Shown here piece by piece: positions 17,255 through 25,204 of a stretch of DNA of 32,749 nucleotides. A program made the position numbers and the translations under genes. This stretch comes from an uncultured bacterium (GTDB lineage Bacteria; Planctomycetota; UBA1135; GCA-002686595). The first letter of the stretch is position 1. Each line of letters opens with the position of its first letter. The notes under the pieces were generated by a model. The model was given only the letters and a program-made list of their open reading frames with translations. It searched no databases and was not told where the DNA came from. The DNA lies in contig CAJXRJ010000003.1 of the NCBI GenBank assembly GCA_913058555.1, forward strand, positions 1 through 32,749, in the 5' to 3' direction.

Positions 17255-18052
17255 CTAGCGCGACGCGGCCGTATGGGTTCGTTCTCTAAGTGCTGTGGTG
17301 GCGAGTTGGGCCAAGAAAGTGGCGTCGGCCAGGTATCTGCTGGCGAGCCGGCTTGGCTCTTGGGCCAGGCGGTGCATCCACTCGAGCCCTGAATCTTGCA
17401 TCCAGCTTGGGGCACGCCGTGAGTTACCTGCCAGGAAGTCCAGGGTGGCGCCGACGCCGACGCCGAGGCTTGCTCCGGTGCGTTCGAGGTGGCGCTCCAG
17501 GAAGAGCTCCTGCTTGGGGCAGCCAAGGCCTACCAGAAGCAGGCTAGCGCCGGTCGCGCGGATGTCATCGGCGACGGCCGCGGCCTGGGCCTCGCTATTC
17601 CAGTCGATAAACGGGGCTGCGGTGTCCGCAATTCTCAGGTTGGGGAGGCGTCCAATGGCAGCATTGGCGGCCTTCTGGGCGACGCCGTACCCGCCACCAA
17701 GGAAGTAGACACTGGCGCCTCGGGACGCCGCTTCTTCAAGGAGTGGCCAGGCAAGGTCCGAGCCTGCTACGCGCTCCGGTAGAGGCGCGCGGAGGATTCT
17801 TGAGAGCCAAACAAGGGGCTGCCCGTCAGCGGTGACGAGGTCGCAGGTTTGGAGCGCCCGGAGGAGCTCTGGGTTACTGGCCGCGAGTCGGAGGAAGTCA
17901 ACGTTGGCAGTGGCTACTCGCCGTGGCTGCGGGCCGGTCATCCAGTCACCGAGGAGCGCGACCGTGTCGGGGAAGTTGAGAGCCGAGACGTCGATACCCG
18001 CGAGCTCGGTCGTTCGGATGCTTGGGGCAGCGGTCATGTTTGTTTGAATCAT
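17255..18052 (-). CDS. WecG/TagA/CpsF-family glycosyltransferase
   Basis: 265 aa. The family (GT26) transfers a sugar such as N-acetylmannosamine or its uronic acid to a polyprenyl-diphosphate-linked acceptor at the inner face of the inner membrane. Diagnostic motifs in order: 'VATANVDFL' (46-54), 'TADGQPLVW' (74-82, Asp76 the likely catalytic base), 'PERVAGSDL' (92-100), 'VYFLGGGYG', 'GLGCPKQE' (175-182), and 'GVGATLDFLAG..RAPSWMQDSGLEW' spread over 199-225. The start at 18052 is set by AAGGA 9 nt upstream. It is separated from the six-gene operon by 94 bp and has its own sigma-54-type promoter, so it may be expressed independently. Acceptor and donor sugars cannot be told from sequence. It probably adds an early sugar to the lipid-linked unit begun by the sugar transferase at 31309. 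Confidence 0.88.
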   Translation of the reverse strand: MIQTNMTAAPSIRTTELAGIDVSALNFPDTVALLGDWMTGPQPRRVATANVDFLRLAASNPELLRALQTCDLVTADGQPLVWLSRILRAPLPERVAGSDLAWPLLEEAASRGASVYFLGGGYGVAQKAANAAIGRLPNLRIADTAAPFIDWNSEAQAAAVADDIRATGASLLLVGLGCPKQELFLERHLERTGASLGVGVGATLDFLAGNSRRAPSWMQDSGLEWMHRLAQEPSRLASRYLADATFLAQLATTALRERTHTAASR

Positions 18053-18090
18053 CGCAAGAATTCCTTGGTGGGTTAGCTTCCTGCAACAAT

Positions 18091-18105
18091 GCATAAAGCG
18101 TGCCA
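18091..18105 (-). promoter_or_regulatory. Sigma-54 promoter P3 (wecG-like gene)
   Basis: On the minus strand TGGCACGCTTTATGC, against the consensus TGGCACG-N4-TTGC: one mismatch (A for T before TGC). The -24 GG and -12 GC are 10 nt apart, as required. The -12 element ends 38 nt before the ATG at 18052. The site lies in the 94-bp gap after the preceding gene. Confidence 0.7.
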
Positions 18106-18145
18106 AGCGACCAGGGAGTCCTTCGCTGCCGTCAGTGGGCGATGA

Positions 18146-19420
18146 TCATTCCGTTGCGAGACGAACCTGCGAGGGAGAGTCCGAACCGGAACGCACTTCG
18201 TCGTAGTAGCGCAGGACACATGCGACCTTCTTGCTCCAGGTGTAGCGTTCTTCCACGTGTCGCCTTGCTGAGCGACCCATCAGTGACCGGCGTTCTTCGT
18301 CGTGTGCGAGCGAGTGCAGCGTCTGTGCCAATGCGCTGACCAACGCGGAGGGGGAGTCGGCATCGAGCGCGAAGCCGCTATCGGGCGTGACCGTCTCAGC
18401 CGGACCACCGTGGTTCGCGACGATGACGGGTTTCCCCGCAGCCATAGCTTCCATCACCGTAGATCCACCCGACTCCCGTACCGACGGGAAAACGTAGACA
18501 TCGCAGGCCTGCATCCTCGGGGGTACTTCCGTCACTGGCACAGCCCCGTGGAATACGACGCGCCCCTCGAGCTTGAGCGATTGCGTCAGTGCCTCAAGGC
18601 GCACACGGTCGGGTCCGTCGCCCACAATGTCCAGTGTGACATTCGCCGTGTTACGCACTTGGGCCAGTGCTCGCAGGGCCGTGTCGACGCCCTTGTAAGG
18701 CAATAATCGCCCGAGGTACAGGGCCCGCAGTTGCGGCCCCCCCCTAATGAAGTTCGGAGTGAACGCCGCTAAGTCGACGGCATTCTCAGAGAGAGTTATG
18801 GCGCAGGAACGATAGGTGCTCGGCAGGGCTTCGCGCGTGCCTTCCGTGGCTACCAAGATCTTGGAGGCCGACGCGAAAGTCCGCTGGAAGGGATCCAGGA
18901 GTCTCGCAAGCGAGCGGACACAGAGGAAGCCCTCACGCTCACGCCGGCGAACCTCGCCGAAGCCCGGCATGGTCGTCATCCCGCCATTGATTGGCCCGAG
19001 GACCATTGGGACGCCGAGGGTGCCGAGCCGAGTCGGGAACCTGGGCGAGATTGGAGAGACCCGGTGGATGACATCGATCATTCCCGCTGCAATGCGTCCA
19101 CGGGCGATCCTGCGGGCATCGCGATCAAAGGCGAGTTGGGCCAGAGCCTCCAATGCGAGTCGATTCACAGGTGAAGATCGGCGCCAGAGGCGCGTATTCC
19201 AGCGGTCGATGCGGGCCGCGAGGGTCTCAGTGTTAACGTAGTGGACCTTGCACCGCAGCACGCCCGCCCGCTCGATGGCCGCTTGATTGCGGACGTGGGT
19301 GATCAGCTCGATGTCTGCGACCTGGTCGAGGTAGCTGGCCCACCGCCAGCCGATGAGGGGCTCGCTACCCCACTCTGGATTGCAGTGATGGGCGACGAGA
19401 AGGACACGTGTGGCGCTCAT
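18146..19420 (-). CDS. Glycosyltransferase family 4 (GT-B), last gene of operon
   Basis: 424 aa, full length for GT4. N-terminal Rossmann half: 'VLLVAHHCNPEWGSEPLIGW', a 'GSEP..gw' opening seen in some polysaccharide GT4 enzymes. C-terminal nucleotide-sugar half: 'LYLGRLLPYKGVDTALRALA', 'DIVGDGPDR', 'GAVPVTEVPPRMQACDVYVF', then the E-x7-E motif in 'ESGGSTVMEAMAAGKPVI' that binds the donor nucleotide. It adds one sugar, probably with retention of configuration, to the lipid-linked repeat. Its start codon overlaps the stop of the upstream gene as ATGA, and GGAAGG precedes it. Donor and acceptor are unknown. Confidence 0.88.
   Translation of the reverse strand: MSATRVLLVAHHCNPEWGSEPLIGWRWASYLDQVADIELITHVRNQAAIERAGVLRCKVHYVNTETLAARIDRWNTRLWRRSSPVNRLALEALAQLAFDRDARRIARGRIAAGMIDVIHRVSPISPRFPTRLGTLGVPMVLGPINGGMTTMPGFGEVRRREREGFLCVRSLARLLDPFQRTFASASKILVATEGTREALPSTYRSCAITLSENAVDLAAFTPNFIRGGPQLRALYLGRLLPYKGVDTALRALAQVRNTANVTLDIVGDGPDRVRLEALTQSLKLEGRVVFHGAVPVTEVPPRMQACDVYVFPSVRESGGSTVMEAMAAGKPVIVANHGGPAETVTPDSGFALDADSPSALVSALAQTLHSLAHDEERRSLMGRSARRHVEERYTWSKKVACVLRYYDEVRSGSDSPSQVRLATE
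18180..18193 (-). promoter_or_regulatory. Candidate activator site upstream of P3
   Basis: Read in the direction of P3 transcription it is CGTTCCG-GTT-CGGA, matching 11 of 11 specified positions of the core of the perfect dyad upstream of P4 (CGTTCCG-ATC-CGGA). Its centre is about 81 bp upstream of the P3 -24 element, a normal distance for an enhancer site. It lies inside the 3' end of the preceding glycosyltransferase gene, so the match could also reflect coding constraint. Confidence 0.45.
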
Positions 19421-20337
19421 GCCCGCACCTTCCCGCGGGTGATTAGGGCCTTGAGTCGCTCAAGCTGCCATCGGCGTAGGTCGCGGCGGAAGTCGACATC
19501 GCCGTAGCGGGGTCTCCTGCGCGCTGCGCTTGTGAAGTATCCCCAGAGCATGCAGATCCCTCCCAGGACGCGCGGTCGCTCGTACATGCGGAAGATTGCG
19601 CTTGCGATCAGGTAGAGCGGGTGCGTACCCATGAACCACTGCCCGGCCCCGAGGCGCACACGGCCCCGGTAGATGTTGCGATCCGAGGACCCCATTAGCC
19701 GATGGTGGAGGATCCTAAGGGCATCCTCTGGGATGGACTTCGTCCGCCAGCCCATGCGACGGGCCTGATGGAAGTCGATTCCGTCCCACATGACTTCGGG
19801 GACGAGGCCGCCAATGTCCTCGAAGCAGGCGCGGCGCCAGCATTTCCACTGGCCCGCGACCATGTCGTCGATCATGAACTCCTCCACGAGGTGACCATCC
19901 TCCGGACGGAAGACCTTGCCACTAGCGGATCCGAGGAGCGGATCTTCCGCGAAGTGTTCGAGCAGTCGCTCTATGTACCGGGACCCGAATGTCAGGTCCG
20001 CGTCGACCTTGGCCACGAAGTCCCAGGGCCGATTCACGGAGTCGAGGCCGATGTTGAATGCATCTACCACACCTCCACCCAACTTCCGCGCACCGCGGTC
20101 GTTGCGCCGGAGGACCGAGATCCAGTCGTGGGCCTGCGCCAATGCGAATGCAACTTTGGCCGTGTCGTCCGTCGAGCCATCATCGACGATCACCCAGCGG
20201 CAGGGGAGCCTTGTCTGCGACAAGAGGCATTTCGCAAGACGGGGCAGGCGGTCCGCCTCATTGCGCGCCGGCGTGATGATGACTAGATCCGCGTGAGCAT
20301 GGCGGCCTGTGATTGACGAAGAGGAACGCTGAATCAT
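19417..20337 (-). CDS. Glycosyltransferase family 2 (GT-A)
   Basis: 306 aa. The N-terminal GT-A fold is clear: 'DLVIITPARNEADRLPRLAK', 'WVIVDDGSTDDTA', and 'AKVDADLTF', whose D-x-D binds the metal and donor nucleotide. The second half carries 'MWDGIDFHQARRMGWRTKSI', 'ILHHRLMGSSD' and 'GQWFMGTHPLYLIASAIFRM', a layout found in a group of exopolysaccharide GT2 enzymes; a C-terminal basic tail ('RRDLRRWQLERLKALITRGK') could dock to the membrane. GAGGG 8 nt before the ATG at 20337 sets this start over an upstream in-frame codon at 20361. ATGA overlaps tie it to both neighbours. Sugar specificity unknown. Confidence 0.87.
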   Translation of the reverse strand: MIQRSSSSITGRHAHADLVIITPARNEADRLPRLAKCLLSQTRLPCRWVIVDDGSTDDTAKVAFALAQAHDWISVLRRNDRGARKLGGGVVDAFNIGLDSVNRPWDFVAKVDADLTFGSRYIERLLEHFAEDPLLGSASGKVFRPEDGHLVEEFMIDDMVAGQWKCWRRACFEDIGGLVPEVMWDGIDFHQARRMGWRTKSIPEDALRILHHRLMGSSDRNIYRGRVRLGAGQWFMGTHPLYLIASAIFRMYERPRVLGGICMLWGYFTSAARRRPRYGDVDFRRDLRRWQLERLKALITRGKVRA

Positions 20338-21602
20338 TGGAAACCCTCGACGAAGGGGCAAGCAGCGGCGGCCAATGCAGGTGCCTGAAGTCGCTGACGG
20401 AAGCGCGTCACGAGCTGCTCGGCGTTCCTCTGGAGGTCGAATCGTTCCTCGACGGTGGTGCGCGCATTGCGGGCCATCTCGCTCGCTTGCTGCGGCTCAC
20501 CCAAGATGGTCAGTAGGGCGCTCGTGAGAGCCAGACGGTCGCGTGGTGGTACAGTCAGTCCGTTCACACAGTTCTCCACGAGCTCAGGGATTCCCGGTAG
20601 CGTAGTCGTTACCACCGGAACCCCGGAGGCCATCGCTTCCATGAGCGCCACGGGCAAGGCGTCTCGATCCCCGTTCTCCGTCGGGCGGCAGGGGAGGCAG
20701 AACGCTTGAGCCCGCCTCAGGAAGGTGCGGACCCTCGCGGGAGTGATCGAGCCCGTCATCACGACACGCTGGTCGACGTGGAGTGACTCTGCCAATCGTT
20801 CGAGATTGCGTCGTTCTGGCCCCTCGCCAGCGATGACAAGGCGGAGATCTGGATGTTCCTTCGAGACGGCCGCAAACGCATGGATGAGGTCGTCAAATCC
20901 TTTCTTGGCGACGAGGCGGCCCACGGCAAGCAGATAGGCACCCCAGGGATACTCACCTCGGCGCAGCGTGAACTGGTCGAGGTCGACGCCGCAGCGGTGG
21001 ACGCGGACCAAGTCGGCAGGCTGGCCAACTGTGCTGCGCAGCTCGCGTTTGTTCTCCTCGGTCACAGTCAAGAAAGACTGTGCGCGGAGCATCTTCTCGG
21101 CCAGGAGGGAGCCTTCCACGAACAGGTCGTTGGCGTGCGCGGTCACGCTGAACGGAATTCCCGCCGCGAGAGCGGCGTACATACCGACGGTTGCGGGTGC
21201 GTGGGCGAAGTGCACATGCAGGTGCTCGCTTCGGTGCCGGCGAAGATGCCTTGCGACCGCGAAGGCAGCGATCAGTTGCATCGGGACTTTCCAGCGTTGT
21301 AGCTCCTTTGGGAAGTTCCCGCGGAGCATGTCGCGGGCCGCGAGCGCGATTGCGGAACAAGCACGGACGGGGTCTTGTGCGGCGCCAAACGCTGCATCCA
21401 CGAGCATACGCCACGGCGCACTGTAGAGGAGTGATGTCCGCCTAGTTAGCGGCTTGAGTTCTGGAGCCGTTGGCATGGGGCTCGGTCGCCGGAGAGCCAG
21501 CGCCTGAACGTCGTGCCCGGCCTCTCCGTGGGCGGAGAGTTCGCGGTAGACGAACGTGGCCGAAACCGAAGGAATCTCAGGTGCAAGGTAGGTCATTCTC
21601 AT
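20334..21602 (-). CDS. Glycosyltransferase family 4 (WcaL/AmsK-like)
   Basis: 422 aa from the ATG at 21602. N-terminus 'MTYLAPEIPSVSATFVYREL' and 'HVHFAHAPATVGMYAALAAG', 'IPFSVTAHANDLF' are typical of the colanic-acid WcaL/AmsK-like branch of GT4. C-terminal half: 'LLAVGRLVAKKGFDDLIHAF', 'LVIAGEGPER', 'FCLPCRPTENGDRDALPVAL', 'MEAMASGVPVVTT' with the E-x7-type donor site. The open frame runs 113 codons further upstream, but that extension is Arg/Pro-rich and overlaps the previous gene. The ATGA overlap at 21599-21602 and GGAG 7 nt upstream fix the start. Confidence 0.88.
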   Translation of the reverse strand: MRMTYLAPEIPSVSATFVYRELSAHGEAGHDVQALALRRPSPMPTAPELKPLTRRTSLLYSAPWRMLVDAAFGAAQDPVRACSAIALAARDMLRGNFPKELQRWKVPMQLIAAFAVARHLRRHRSEHLHVHFAHAPATVGMYAALAAGIPFSVTAHANDLFVEGSLLAEKMLRAQSFLTVTEENKRELRSTVGQPADLVRVHRCGVDLDQFTLRRGEYPWGAYLLAVGRLVAKKGFDDLIHAFAAVSKEHPDLRLVIAGEGPERRNLERLAESLHVDQRVVMTGSITPARVRTFLRRAQAFCLPCRPTENGDRDALPVALMEAMASGVPVVTTTLPGIPELVENCVNGLTVPPRDRLALTSALLTILGEPQQASEMARNARTTVEERFDLQRNAEQLVTRFRQRLQAPALAAAACPFVEGFQ

Positions 21603-22567
21603 CGGATTACTCCGCGGCGGATGGGCGTGATCAGGACGGTGAGGGCCGCGAGCGCGACCGGGATCTTGACTGCGTAGACGTGGACGGCGTGGATGGCCGC
21701 GTGGCGTAGTGGGGTCCCCCGAGCGAGCGCGCGGAGGGCGTGGCGAAGGGCGAGGCCAGCGACCACGACGGTGATGGCTCCGAGTGCAGCCGGACCCGCG
21801 TAGGCCGCGCTCCCCAAGCCAACAGCCAGCGCGGTGAACGCGAAGACCGGGCTCTTGAGGTTTCTCCGAACCGTAGGGTCGCCAGAGTGCTTGAGGAACA
21901 CGGAGGCCCGTGACCGACCGACGGCCCAGGCGCGGCGCCACCAGCCCATTGCAGATTGGAGCCCCAGGTCGTGACTCGCCATGGTGGCGGTGAGCCGCGC
22001 GACCTCAAATCCTCGGTCACGGGCACGGAGGTAGAGATCTGGGTCTTCTCCGACGGGCAGAGTCGGGTCGAAGCCCCCCAGGGCTCGGAGGCTTGAGGTA
22101 CGCCAGAAAGCTGCGCCCCCGAGGATCGCATGTCTCGATGGGCCCTGGGCCCAATCCATACCGAACGCCGTATTCCAAGGGGTGGACCCGAGATGCCTTT
22201 CGTGGATCTGGCCGCCGACTGCGGCGAGGCCTCCCTCGACCAGGGCCTCGAGAGCGAGGGGGAGCCACTGGGGGTGAACGAACATGTCCCCGTCTAGGAG
22301 CTGGACGAACTCCCCTCGCGCCTCTGCAATGCCGAGGTTCCGTGCTCGAGCAGCATTCAGAGGGGCCCCGGTCAGCGAATGGACGCCGACGCCCGGCCGA
22401 GCGGAAGCGATGGCGATGCTGGAATCCTGCGAGCTGCAGTCCACGAAGAGGACCTCGGTCGAGTAGCCGCGAGAGGCCATGGCTTGGGCGCTCGCTACGG
22501 CGTGGTCCAACGCAGCTCCTAGGTGCGCTGCTTCATTGCGACCGATGAGGACGAGCGACAGGATCAT
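21599..22567 (-). CDS. Glycosyltransferase family 2 with C-terminal membrane segments
   Basis: 322 aa. GT-A features: 'LSLVLIGRNEAAHLGAALDH', 'EVLFVDCSSQDSS', 'LNAARARNLGIAEARGEFVQ', 'LLDGDMFVHPQW' (D-x-D). 'PVGEDPDLYLRARDRGF' is the usual acceptor-side 'ED.dL..R....G'. From about residue 240 two or three hydrophobic stretches ('VFAFTALAVGLGSAAYAGPA', 'LGAITVVVAGLAL', 'IPVALAALTVLITPI') suggest membrane attachment. AAGGGGG 7 nt before the ATG at 22567 and the ATGA overlap with the gene upstream support the start. It likely adds one sugar to the polyprenyl-linked repeat; specificity unknown. Confidence 0.87.
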   Translation of the reverse strand: MILSLVLIGRNEAAHLGAALDHAVASAQAMASRGYSTEVLFVDCSSQDSSIAIASARPGVGVHSLTGAPLNAARARNLGIAEARGEFVQLLDGDMFVHPQWLPLALEALVEGGLAAVGGQIHERHLGSTPWNTAFGMDWAQGPSRHAILGGAAFWRTSSLRALGGFDPTLPVGEDPDLYLRARDRGFEVARLTATMASHDLGLQSAMGWWRRAWAVGRSRASVFLKHSGDPTVRRNLKSPVFAFTALAVGLGSAAYAGPAALGAITVVVAGLALRHALRALARGTPLRHAAIHAVHVYAVKIPVALAALTVLITPIRRGVIR

Positions 22568-23469
22568 GCCGATACCCCCTTCTCTTCCAGAGGAGTCGCC
22601 GTGACGGGGGGCTCCGTCACTGAATCGACGACCGGCCGTGCCCACATCCACAGTCGACGCGCAAGGTGGAGCCCTTCGACCGTGGCGAGAGCGATGACGC
22701 CATGGTGCTTCCTGAAGTAGCGTCGGCGGCTGGCACGGAAGTGCTGAGCCGTCACCTTTGACGAGGTTCTAGTGGGCGCGCCTGAGGACGCTCCACCGAT
22801 GTGCTTGCAGACGGCGCTAGGCAGGTGAGCGACTCGCCAACCGAGGGCCTGCGCGCGGAGGCACCAGTCGGTTTCTTCGTAGTAGAGGAAGAAGCTCTCG
22901 TCGAAGGGACCGACCACCTCAAGTGCCCTCCGCCGAATCAGCATGCAGGCGCCCGAGATCCAGATCGAGTCACGCGCGTCGTCTTTGCACTGGTCGTCGC
23001 GCTGGAGCCCCAGCCGGCGCGCGAGGATCTCACAGGTCCTGGCAAACTCACCTCCGGTGGAGGGAAGCGATTGTAAGCCAGCTTCGGCACCTCCGTCCCC
23101 GTTGACGATGGCCGGCCCGACGGCCGCGACGTCCGGGTTCTGCTCGAGGTACGCGACCAACTTGACAAGCTCACTCGGCTCCAGCGTCGCATCCGGATTG
23201 AGGAGCAGGACCCACGGAGCCGCACCCAGTGCGATACCTGCATTGCACCCCGACCCGAAGCCGCGGTTGGTCGGCATGACGGACACCTCTACGACATCGT
23301 GACAGCGTTTGATGTACTCAACCGTGTTGTCGTGGCTAGCCGAGTCCACGACGAATGAGCGAACAGACGGTGTCCGGCGCAGGCCCTCCAGGCAAGCGTC
23401 AACGACGAAGCGGCTGTTGTAGGTCACGACGACGGCGTCGATGATCGGGATCGGCTGTGGTGGCTTCAT
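22564..23469 (-). CDS. Glycosyltransferase family 2 (rhamnosyltransferase-like)
   Basis: 301 aa. 'IIDAVVVTYNSRFVVDACLE', 'FVVDSASHDNTVEYI', 'NRGFGSGCNAGI' and 'VLLLNPDATLEPSELVKLV' are the signature order of WbbL-like GT2 enzymes, many of which are rhamnosyltransferases. 'ISGACMLIRRRALEVVGPFD', followed by 'FFLYYEETDWCLRAQALGW', completes the family pattern. The frame is open for 156 codons upstream but that part is Arg/Pro-rich and lies inside the flippase gene. The ATG at 23469 overlaps the flippase stop as ATGA. It has no clear ribosome site, so translation may depend on coupling. Rhamnose specificity is only a guess from the family. Confidence 0.87.
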   Translation of the reverse strand: MKPPQPIPIIDAVVVTYNSRFVVDACLEGLRRTPSVRSFVVDSASHDNTVEYIKRCHDVVEVSVMPTNRGFGSGCNAGIALGAAPWVLLLNPDATLEPSELVKLVAYLEQNPDVAAVGPAIVNGDGGAEAGLQSLPSTGGEFARTCEILARRLGLQRDDQCKDDARDSIWISGACMLIRRRALEVVGPFDESFFLYYEETDWCLRAQALGWRVAHLPSAVCKHIGGASSGAPTRTSSKVTAQHFRASRRRYFRKHHGVIALATVEGLHLARRLWMWARPVVDSVTEPPVTATPLEEKGVSA

Positions 23470-25073
23470 ACTGGCATCACGGGTGACAGGTTCTGTGGGC
23501 GACGGTGATGTGCACTGCGGTGTTGACGTAGGGCGTGGACGATGTAGGGGAGGGCCCCGAGAGTCACGATGGACCCAGCCACCAGGACTCTGATGCCCGC
23601 ATCCGTACGAGTCGCGGCGGGGCCCCACGCGCTGAGAGCGGGCATGCTGCAGGCGGCTGCCAGGACGGGTCCGAGAGCTGGGAAACTGAGGTCTCCCATG
23701 CGGGCCGCCCAAGGAATCTCGCGGGCGAGTGGAGCCCACGCCCAAAGGCCAAGGCAGCAAACGGCCTGGGTGCTTGCGACGCTGATGGCGACGCCAGCGA
23801 GCCCGAACGTGGCCCCAGAGGGAGGGACAGCGATCAACGCGAGCGCCAGCCAGGCGATTGCGTATGCAACTTCGGCGCGGGGCCGAGCGAGGCCGCGGAG
23901 GGACGCGGTGAGTGCGCCTGTGGAGAGGTGTAGCCATGCGGCTGGTGCCAGGATCATCAGGACTTGGGCGATCCGTGGATCGGGACTTCCAAGCCAGGCC
24001 TGGACCAGGTCGTCCGCAGACACAATGAACATTGCGGTTGGGACGGCACCAGCCAAAGCAACAAGGCGCGTGGCCGTTCGCAGAGCGTTGATAAGCTCGC
24101 GACGCCCAGCGACGCCCCTTGAGCCGAGGGAGGCCGCAGCCGGAGCGAGGGGCGCGAGCCCGTGTGCCGGGAGAGCTGCCGCGAACTCGACGAGTTTCCT
24201 TGCCACCTCGTAGGCGCCGGCGGTGACGAGTCCACCACTGTGGACGAGGGCGAATCGGGGCACCGCGGCGATGCCGAGGTGCACCGTGCCCAACAGTTGG
24301 ATCGCGCCGCCAAGCCGGAGGACGGGCCCGAGCTCTGATCTACTCAGGAGACCAGGAGACGCGCACAGTGGGTGCTGACCACGCAGTGCACCATGGCGGT
24401 GGAATGGAATCGGGAGGAGGATTCGGACGGCGTAGGCGACTGCGAGGCCCACAAGCCCAGCGCCGCCGAGGAGGAGCAGCACAAGCAGGCCGGCCTCCAC
24501 CAGTTGGGCGGTGGCGTCCGTGATTCGGGCCCGCGCATGATCTTGCCGTGCCTCGAGCGCCGATTGCCAGCCTCCGAGGACGAGGCCGGTGAGCGTGGCG
24601 ATCCCAGTGATCTGAACGCAGAGCGTTGCGGCGGCTAGGTCGGCAGCAGAGATCCCGATAAGCTGCGCTCCCCGCTCCGCATGGAAGAGAAGGAGGCAGC
24701 CCAGCGGGATGGCGCAGAGCAATGCAACGGTGGCCGTGGTCCTCAGAGTCGCTTCGGCTCGGTCGGCGCGGTGGGCGGAGAGATGTGCAGCGGCGTGGGC
24801 CACCGAAGCGGACAGGAGTCCCATCCGGTGGATCCCGAGGAGCCCAAGCGCCACAAAGAGGATGGACCAGAACCCGTACGCGTCCAGTCCCGCCTTGGAG
24901 ACGATCAGCGGAGTCAGTAGGAAACGGGAGGCGAGGTATGCGGCTTGCGCAGCGATGCCGATACTCGACCCGCGTCGCACGGCGGACCACAATGTCCGTC
25001 CGTGTAACCCCTGATCGTCGCTCGAAGCCGTCTCACTCAGGGAGGAGGTGGAGGTCTGTTGGTTAGTTCGCAT
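23466..25073 (-). CDS. Polysaccharide repeat-unit flippase (Wzx-like)
   Basis: 535 aa, very hydrophobic, with about 12-14 predicted membrane helices, for example 'LGCLLLFHA', 'AGLLVLLLLGGAGLVGLAVA', 'VAYAIAWLALALIAVPPSG', 'VLVAGSIVTLGALPYIVHAL'. The first helix pair after a polar 30-residue N-terminus ('SSIGIAAQAAYLASRFLLTP', then 'LDAYGFWSILFVALGLLGI') has the layout of the polysaccharide synthase/MATE-like (MOP) flippases. It should move the undecaprenyl-linked repeat unit from the inner to the outer face of the inner membrane. It heads the six-gene operon of glycosyltransferases. The sigma-54-type promoter P1 lies 34 nt upstream of its ATG. Confidence 0.85.
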   Translation of the reverse strand: MRTNQQTSTSSLSETASSDDQGLHGRTLWSAVRRGSSIGIAAQAAYLASRFLLTPLIVSKAGLDAYGFWSILFVALGLLGIHRMGLLSASVAHAAAHLSAHRADRAEATLRTTATVALLCAIPLGCLLLFHAERGAQLIGISAADLAAATLCVQITGIATLTGLVLGGWQSALEARQDHARARITDATAQLVEAGLLVLLLLGGAGLVGLAVAYAVRILLPIPFHRHGALRGQHPLCASPGLLSRSELGPVLRLGGAIQLLGTVHLGIAAVPRFALVHSGGLVTAGAYEVARKLVEFAAALPAHGLAPLAPAAASLGSRGVAGRRELINALRTATRLVALAGAVPTAMFIVSADDLVQAWLGSPDPRIAQVLMILAPAAWLHLSTGALTASLRGLARPRAEVAYAIAWLALALIAVPPSGATFGLAGVAISVASTQAVCCLGLWAWAPLAREIPWAARMGDLSFPALGPVLAAACSMPALSAWGPAATRTDAGIRVLVAGSIVTLGALPYIVHALRQHRSAHHRRPQNLSPVMPV

Positions 25074-25107
25074 TCGGTACGGCAGCGCGTGCTACGCCAC
25101 TGCAACC

Positions 25108-25122
25108 GCACACACCGTGCCA
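25108..25122 (-). promoter_or_regulatory. Sigma-54 promoter P1 (flippase/glycosyltransferase operon)
   Basis: Minus strand TGGCACGGTGTGTGC against TGGCACG-N4-TTGC: the -24 half is perfect and the -12 half has one mismatch (GTGC). The GG-N10-GC spacing is exact. The -12 element ends 34 nt before the flippase ATG. It is back to back with P2, and their -24 elements are about 26 bp apart. Confidence 0.7.
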
Positions 25123-25147
25123 GTACCGGAATGGAATGCTTCGACGT

Positions 25148-25162
25148 TGGTCCGTCGTTTGC
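25148..25162 (+). promoter_or_regulatory. Sigma-54 promoter P2 (wza operon)
   Basis: TGGTCCGTCGTTTGC: the -12 TTGC (followed by A) is perfect, the -24 half reads TGGTCCG with two mismatches, and the GG-N10-GC spacing is exact. It ends 42 nt before the wza-like ATG at 25205 and lies inside the upstream extension of that frame, which supports 25205 as the true start. It is the weakest match of the four. Confidence 0.55.
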
Positions 25163-25204
25163 ATCAGGTGGGGTGGAGGTCGCCGCTGTCCTTCACCATT
25201 GACC

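Noticed and set aside
21603..21941. 113-codon N-terminal extension of the WcaL-like glycosyltransferase
   Set aside because: Arg/Pro-rich, overlaps the preceding gene, and the ATGA overlap gives a better start.
25136..25204. 23-codon N-terminal extension of the Wza-like protein
   Set aside because: It would run through promoter P2 and put the lipoprotein signal peptide too far inside.
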